A DNA stretch of 64,000 nucleotides from the NCBI GenBank assembly GCA_018902385.1, contig JABSSW010000079.1:62001-126000 (forward strand), written 5' to 3'. Of this stretch, positions 59,203 through 64,000 are shown in pieces. The notes under the pieces were generated by a model, which was not told where the DNA came from, ran no database searches, and was given only the letters and a program-made list of their open reading frames with translations. The DNA is from Physcia stellaris (lineage: Eukaryota; Ascomycota; Lecanoromycetes; Caliciales; Physciaceae). Both the position numbers and the translations under genes were made by a program. Numbering within the stretch: position 1 is the first letter of the stretch; each line of letters opens with the position of its first letter.

Positions 59203-60030
59203 TCAACCCCAGCCCCCAGCAACCATCCCCAGCGCCCCAACCACGCCTTCGGGGAGTAGCCCCCCCTCAAAAGACCAATGCAGCGTCATCGGCGCATAGG
59301 CAGCATTCACAAGCACCTCAGTCCACCACCTCTCCCTCTCCACCGCTCTTGCGATCTTAGCTTCTTTTTCCTCCCCCTCCTCATCCCTCTCTCCTCGCCC
59401 CTTATCATCCCTCTCTACCCTCCCCCTCCTGCTTATGACAAGCTCCCTCCCCAACCTCCCCCCCTCCAGCGCTACACTCACCGCCCAAGCACGACTGCAC
59501 CACAGCCACCACCTCGCCCTCCTGTTCTCGGCTACGCTCAGAACGCCCATATCGCCCAAATGCGCCATGTTTTCCAGGACTTGGAACGTGGCGCTGGCGC
59601 CGAATTGCAGGTATGCGATTGTGGAAAGGTAGGGGTCGTGGGGTGGGGTGGTTAGGAGGTTGGGAAGGGCGAAGAGGCGGAGGGTTATGCGGAGGTTGGA
59701 GAGGAGGGTTGTTAGGGCGGTGAGGTGGGTGGAGAGGTGGGTGGTGGGGAGAGGGGGTTTGGATGTGGGGGATGGAAGGAGGGAGGTGAGGAGGGTGAGG
59801 GTGTAGGTTGTTGTTGCTAGGAGGGCGTCGAGGTGGGGGGTTGATTTGAGGAGTCTGGAGTGGGGTTCAGTGCGTGTTTTGACGTGTTAAGGAAGTGGGG
59901 AGTACCGGTTTAGATGTGCGATGTGCGTGTCGAGTCGCGAGATCTGTAGTTTGAGCGTGGAGTAGAGCTTTTGGATGTTGGCTGTTGGGATTGGTGAATG
60001 GGGGGATGGTGGAGGAGGGAGGGCGTCCAT
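59203..60030 (-). CDS. PEX11-type peroxisomal membrane protein
   Basis: Exons 59906-60030 and 59203-59854 join in phase over a 51-base intron and give 258 residues. The N-terminus is proline-rich, then an amphipathic helix (IQKLYSTLKLQISRLDTHI) and LDALLATTTYTLTLLTSLL. NLRITLRLFALPNLL and FQVLENMAHLGDMGVL follow. A charged insert (ERDDKGRGERDEEGEEKEA) and the closing VNAAYAPMTLHWSFEGGLL motif end the protein. This order fits the Pex11/Pex11C family that curves and divides peroxisomes. The low-complexity proline/threonine/leucine coding explains the pyrimidine-rich plus strand. Confidence 0.7.
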
Positions 60031-60559
60031 TTTGAACGTAGGTTTCGAGGGGAAAGGTTAGGAGCTCATTTGAAAATAGTAGATACAATTGGGGGTCTGA
60101 AGGAGATGAGATGAGAGGCACGTGAAAGGAAGCTGGAGCTTCGTTATCTGAACCTCGGCATTGAGATAAGGGCTACACTAGGACTGATTTGGTTGAAACG
60201 CTTTTTGGCTGGTTTATTGGGAAGGGAGTCTTGAGGAGTTTCTTATATTCTTAGGTTTCTGTATAGCGGTCGCCAGAGATGGAGCATATTGGGATTTTTA
60301 ATATGCAATTGTAGGATGCTATGTGGTCTCTGTAACAAGCGGACAGCTTAGAATATTATCACTGGTTGTAACTCCCCCATCCTGCGTGGCACTCTATGCA
60401 GATTTTGAGCGCGCATCTGTGATGCCTAGCCACGATCAGCCCCAATCCACAGTAAATATTTGCACGTCCCTTCCTTCGTACGCCTCGCTCATTCGAAAAG
60501 ACTTTTGAAGACCAGTGGTCCGTGACCGAGACTTCACTTCCTCTACTTTCATCTCGATA
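60031..60559. other. intergenic
   Basis: About 530 bases between two minus-strand genes. Presumably holds the promoter of the PEX11-type gene. Confidence 0.4.
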
Positions 60560-61954
60560 TTAAACGGACATAATGACGTCCGCAGTCCCAGTATCGACGC
60601 CTTCTTCGGTAACAGCCACACCATCTTCAACTTCGACTTCCTCAGTCTCTGCGACTAATCCATCATGTCCGTCGTGTCCCGGCAGCTTGACGTGAGGGGC
60701 CTCCCGCAAAAGCGTGTCATTGGCTTGCTTCCATACTCCCAAATCTGACTCCGATGACTCCTCAGTGGGAGATTCCTTATGTAGTCTGCTCCTTCGGCTC
60801 GTATCGCGGCTCGGTTTGGCAGTGTAAAGACTGCTCCTATTGCTTGCAATGGAATCTCGTCGACTCATCAGCATTTCGCGAAAGGCTCGTTTGACTGTAT
60901 GTCGAAGACCCTTACTCTCTGCTTCGCCTTGATCCGCTAGATCGTCAGACTTTGGTCTGTTCGAAGTAGCAGTTTCGAGAGCGCGTTTGCCGGAGCGGGC
61001 GCGGTGGAGGCCCATACTGTCGAAGGTGTGCAATAACGGGCGTTGGCGTTTACGCTTCGGCTCATGAATACCCAGAGAGGCGACGATAGAGGGGCTAGCG
61101 AGCGGCCGATTGTCGGTCTCGAAGTCAATGAACGGGGCTGTGCGGTCTTCGAAGATGTCGTCGAACTTCTGCCAGGTACGGTCACGGAAGGTGGAGCGGC
61201 AATTGTGGCACGCACGGTGCTCGCAGTAGGGGAAGAGTCTTGCGGTGGGTGCTGGATTTGAGGGAAGGATGTCATCATTTTGAGCGTTAGAGACTTGGTT
61301 GATGACAGGGAACGGAAGGTGGGCGGTTGCGTCAACCGAAGGCTGTGACTGAGCTGCAGCTTGGGCCTCTGTGTCACGGAAATGCTGCATGGCCGCGGCG
61401 ATTTTGTCATTGACGTCTTGCTTCTGTTCGCGTAAGATAACCACTTGCTCAGGCGTGTAGTGGCCGTCGGCAATGGCTTTCTCGATCCATGCCGAGAGCT
61501 GGGTGACTGGACGAGGATGCGGCTTCAGTGCTCCTGACTCAGTTTTCTCAAGCCAGTGCGAATCAGCCTCTGCTGCGCCATCATTCCATATATCCAGCTC
61601 TTCTTCCTCATTGGTCATTTCAGCTTCGTCTTGGGTACAGATGTAGATCCAGCCAATATCCGGGACTCTCCTACAGATCATACACCTATACTCGCCATAC
61701 TGTCGCTTCATGGTGAGATGTGTACAGGCCATACGACGCTGCTGACCTGGTGGAACTTTTGTCGGAGAAGTTGGTGAGCTCTGAGGCGAGGCGGCAGTGA
61801 TGGCGTTGCGTGCCATGGTGGTGTAGTGTTTGACAGTATTGCGTACAAGTTCATAAGCCTCGTTGGATAGAGCCAGTGTGGTAGGAAATGCTGCTGGTAT
61901 CGGCATTGAAGGTTGGAGGGGAGAGTGGAGTGTGACGATGTAGGTAGAACACAT
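60560..61954 (-). CDS. conserved fungal protein with paired cysteine motifs
   Basis: Single exon of 464 residues. The first in-frame ATG gives MCSTYIVTLHSP; a later one at MPIPAAFPTT is equally possible. Two cysteine motifs stand out. One is ACTHLTMKRQYGEYRCMIC followed by PDIGWIYICTQ (residues about 75-110). The other is FPYCEHRACHNCRSTFRDRT (about 245-265). Together they could form a zinc-binding module. The remainder is disordered, with basic patches (EPKRKRQRP) and a very acidic C-terminus. I recognise it as conserved in Pezizomycotina but know no function. It is divergent from the PIF1-type helicase gene. Confidence 0.7.
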   Translation of the reverse strand: MCSTYIVTLHSPLQPSMPIPAAFPTTLALSNEAYELVRNTVKHYTTMARNAITAASPQSSPTSPTKVPPGQQRRMACTHLTMKRQYGEYRCMICRRVPDIGWIYICTQDEAEMTNEEEELDIWNDGAAEADSHWLEKTESGALKPHPRPVTQLSAWIEKAIADGHYTPEQVVILREQKQDVNDKIAAAMQHFRDTEAQAAAQSQPSVDATAHLPFPVINQVSNAQNDDILPSNPAPTARLFPYCEHRACHNCRSTFRDRTWQKFDDIFEDRTAPFIDFETDNRPLASPSIVASLGIHEPKRKRQRPLLHTFDSMGLHRARSGKRALETATSNRPKSDDLADQGEAESKGLRHTVKRAFREMLMSRRDSIASNRSSLYTAKPSRDTSRRSRLHKESPTEESSESDLGVWKQANDTLLREAPHVKLPGHDGHDGLVAETEEVEVEDGVAVTEEGVDTGTADVIMSV

Positions 61955-62914
61955 GAGGACGAGAAAGCAGTCTTGGCCGATCAGTTATGTCACTCAAGAT
62001 AAGCGAAATCCATGTCAGCACTCCAACCTTGGACGGCTGCCAGTGAAGCAGTAGTCGAGAAGTGTTGAGCTCTACGACGGGGTTCTGAATGAGTGTTGTT
62101 TTACGCTTACCATTATCCCGTTATCTCTGACGCGGCAGATGATTGCTTGATGCAAATTGAAGAGGGCATCGGGGCCAGGACCGAGCAAGAAAGGCCAAAG
62201 GTCCATAACACGCTTTACACATTTAAGAGATCTACCTGCCCGAATTTTGCGAAGTTGTTCTAACGTTAGCTTTCAAGCAAGGGACGTGTAGCTGCCACGT
62301 TTCCCTCATGGTGGCATGGTAATGAGAGACGACGCGATTGCAGAACATAGGCTGACAGCAGAAGACCAGGGCAGAACCAGAAGAGAAAAATCCCCTGGAT
62401 CTAGCAACGAAGACGGGATGGTGCTGACGCCTTCCATGTCAAATGGAATGGCAACTGCCTTCATGTTTGTAGTCTTCAAAGAAAACCCAAGTTCATTCAT
62501 TCCAAGAACACACAAGTCATGATCCAGTCAAAAGGCCCATGAGATAGATGGTAGCAAACAGACAAGACGAAGGACAAAGTGGAAGCAGTCAGGTCCGAAG
62601 ACGTGAAGTCGTGAAAATCGCCTTCGGAAATATTCCGCAGTCAAGCGCGAGTTAAACCACGAACCACGACGCGAGGCAAAACCAAATCAAGCAAGCACAA
62701 CATACCTAATCAACCCAATATTGAAACACGGGCGGCTACAATCCTCATGTGCGCCTATCGTTGACACACACTGGCTATTTTCCAGTATCGATTGGCAGCG
62801 CTCCATCTGCCCGCTCTGCCTCTTCGTTGCTGTCGCCTCTCACTCCCCTCTTATCTCCAGTCTCCATCAGCTCATACCTTTACGACTACCCATGCCAACC
62901 TCCGAGCAGATGCA
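61955..62914. promoter_or_regulatory. divergent promoter region
   Basis: About 960 bases separate the starts of the minus-strand cysteine-motif gene and the plus-strand PIF1-type gene. Small frames here lack support. A long 5' UTR or 5' intron is possible on either side. Confidence 0.3.
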
Positions 62915-64000
62915 ATGCTAGCCAAAGCAGTAAAGCAGCATGCTCCTGCCCAAAACTTCAAAAAGTCCTCGCAGCAAGCTCGTGGAACTACAAATACTCT
63001 TCAGCCTAGTGCTTCCTCAATGCTCAATGCTCCGCGTTCAACGTGGTCGGCTCCGAAGAATCCGCTGAAACGGACGGCTTCTCAAGCAATGGGAGGATAT
63101 TTATCGACAGAGGCACGCAAGGCTCCAAGCCGTGAATCCTCGTTGTCGCGGTATGATTCAACACTCGGCAGGAGTAGCATACCTGAATTAAGCCAGTCGT
63201 CCAACAATGCAGGAGGAAGAGTAGGAAAGTTGCATGATACGGTCTTTTTCGACGAGAATGATTTCGTGGACGATGAAGATCTAGATCTAGACTCAGATAC
63301 AGGCTCGACCTTGGGAAGTCATCCTACCAACACCGACTTTACACATGCAACAACGACCACCGATCTAACTTATCCATCGACGACCACCAATCTATCTTAT
63401 CCTTCAACGACCATCGATCTAACTTATCCATCAACTACAACCGATGTAACATATCCATCATTACCCAAAACCTTACCACCGACCGCGACGCCCTCAAAAC
63501 CTCCGCCTAGCAGCGTCCCTATACCATGGTCCTCTTCGCCCCTCCATCACAGGCTTCCCACGGGGGATGCCAAAGCTCTCGCTAGGAACGCCGCCCCATC
63601 CACATCCATCTCACCCAAGGCAAATCCGGGTAAACGACGGAAGCTTCCGTGGCTTGAGGGAAACTCTGACGATCGTGACGAGTATCAGGTCGACGATGCA
63701 CTGAAACAGATGGAAAAGCGCGGCCCAACTGCTAAGGTACAGAGGATCATGGAAGCCCAGCGAAAGCGGAAAGCCATGGCTAAGGCAGGTATCGAGCAGG
63801 ATTACACGCCGCTTCCAAAGGACAAAGCCGACTCCTCATACCCCTGGAATAAGACTGCCAGTGCTGTGAAGGAAGAGCAGAAAGTTCTACGTCAAGGACA
63901 CAAGAAACTAGTAAAAGATATAGAAGCTAATGCTGAGACCAAAGCCATAACAACAAAGGACAAAAAGGTGGCTCGAGTGTTTTTGAGTGATGAGCAGCGA
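62915..64000 (+). CDS. PIF1-type DNA helicase, N-terminal part (runs off the window)
   Basis: The frame from the ATG at 62915 stays open for 362 codons to the window end. The N-terminal region is disordered and Ser/Thr/Pro-rich, with a DFVDDEDLDLDSD acidic patch and basic PGKRRKLPWLEG. It then reads YPWNKTASAVKEEQKVLRQ and ends KKVARVFLSDEQR, the sequence that directly precedes the Walker A motif in fungal Pif1 helicases. The ATPase core itself lies outside the window, so the assignment rests on this leader pattern. Pif1 unwinds G-quadruplexes and acts at telomeres, mitochondrial DNA and replication forks. A four-unit in-frame repeat lies at 63353-63460. Confidence 0.7.
   Translation, partial: MLAKAVKQHAPAQNFKKSSQQARGTTNTLQPSASSMLNAPRSTWSAPKNPLKRTASQAMGGYLSTEARKAPSRESSLSRYDSTLGRSSIPELSQSSNNAGGRVGKLHDTVFFDENDFVDDEDLDLDSDTGSTLGSHPTNTDFTHATTTTDLTYPSTTTNLSYPSTTIDLTYPSTTTDVTYPSLPKTLPPTATPSKPPPSSVPIPWSSSPLHHRLPTGDAKALARNAAPSTSISPKANPGKRRKLPWLEGNSDDRDEYQVDDALKQMEKRGPTAKVQRIMEAQRKRKAMAKAGIEQDYTPLPKDKADSSYPWNKTASAVKEEQKVLRQGHKKLVKDIEANAETKAITTKDKKVARVFLSDEQR
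63353..63460 (+). repeat. coding minisatellite, four 27-base units
   Basis: Four consecutive 27-base units encode TTTDLTYPS, TTTNLSYPS, TTIDLTYPS and TTTDVTYPS. It is in frame inside the disordered leader of the PIF1-type gene. Confidence 0.85.

Overview
The window looks like a filamentous ascomycete (Pezizomycotina) nuclear contig. Genes have short 44-200 base GT-AG introns. Typical fungal families are present: CFEM, F-box-like, BTB/POZ, Fet3-type multicopper oxidase and P450. One 4.8 kb block has been driven to extreme A+T, as expected from repeat-induced point mutation (RIP). I cannot name the genus.

Layout. 0-4.7 kb: MFS transporter (-), a small unknown protein (+) and a P450-like gene (-). 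4.7-11.2 kb: a small secreted protein, a TMEM205-like membrane protein, a five-exon unknown gene with a possible lectin-like tail, and two members of a TA-flanked MITE family plus a solitary terminus. 12-18.2 kb: two secreted-protein genes, a third MITE and an F-box-like gene. 18.4-19.3 kb: a 905-base palindrome built from tRNA-derived SINE-like units. 20.5-30 kb: a CFEM/GPI protein, an 886-residue protein with a HicA-like C-terminal pattern, a zinc alcohol dehydrogenase and another small secreted protein. 31-36.2 kb: a broken berberine-bridge-type FAD oxidase beside an intact Fet3/laccase-type multicopper oxidase. 38-50.7 kb: five tandem BTB/POZ paralogues, all on the minus strand. 51-64 kb: housekeeping genes: a possible EnY2-like gene, CDC48 ATPase, a PEX11-type peroxin, a cysteine-rich conserved protein, and the start of a PIF1-type helicase running off the window.

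The main discovery is inside the BTB array. The second BTB gene is split by a RIP-ruined 4839-base element (39915-44753). The element shows reverse-transcriptase-like and tyrosine-recombinase-like remnants and split direct repeats in the order A1-body-B1-A2-B2, the layout of Ngaro/PAT-type tyrosine-recombinase retrotransposons. There is no target-site duplication. The two host gene halves remain open and in register, as expected for tyrosine-recombinase integration.

The five BTB genes share a 127-base second exon. In two of them this exon is divided by extra introns at different sites, so intron gain after duplication can be read directly. Splice junctions given here were checked for phase by hand. 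Family names come from motif recognition, not database searches.
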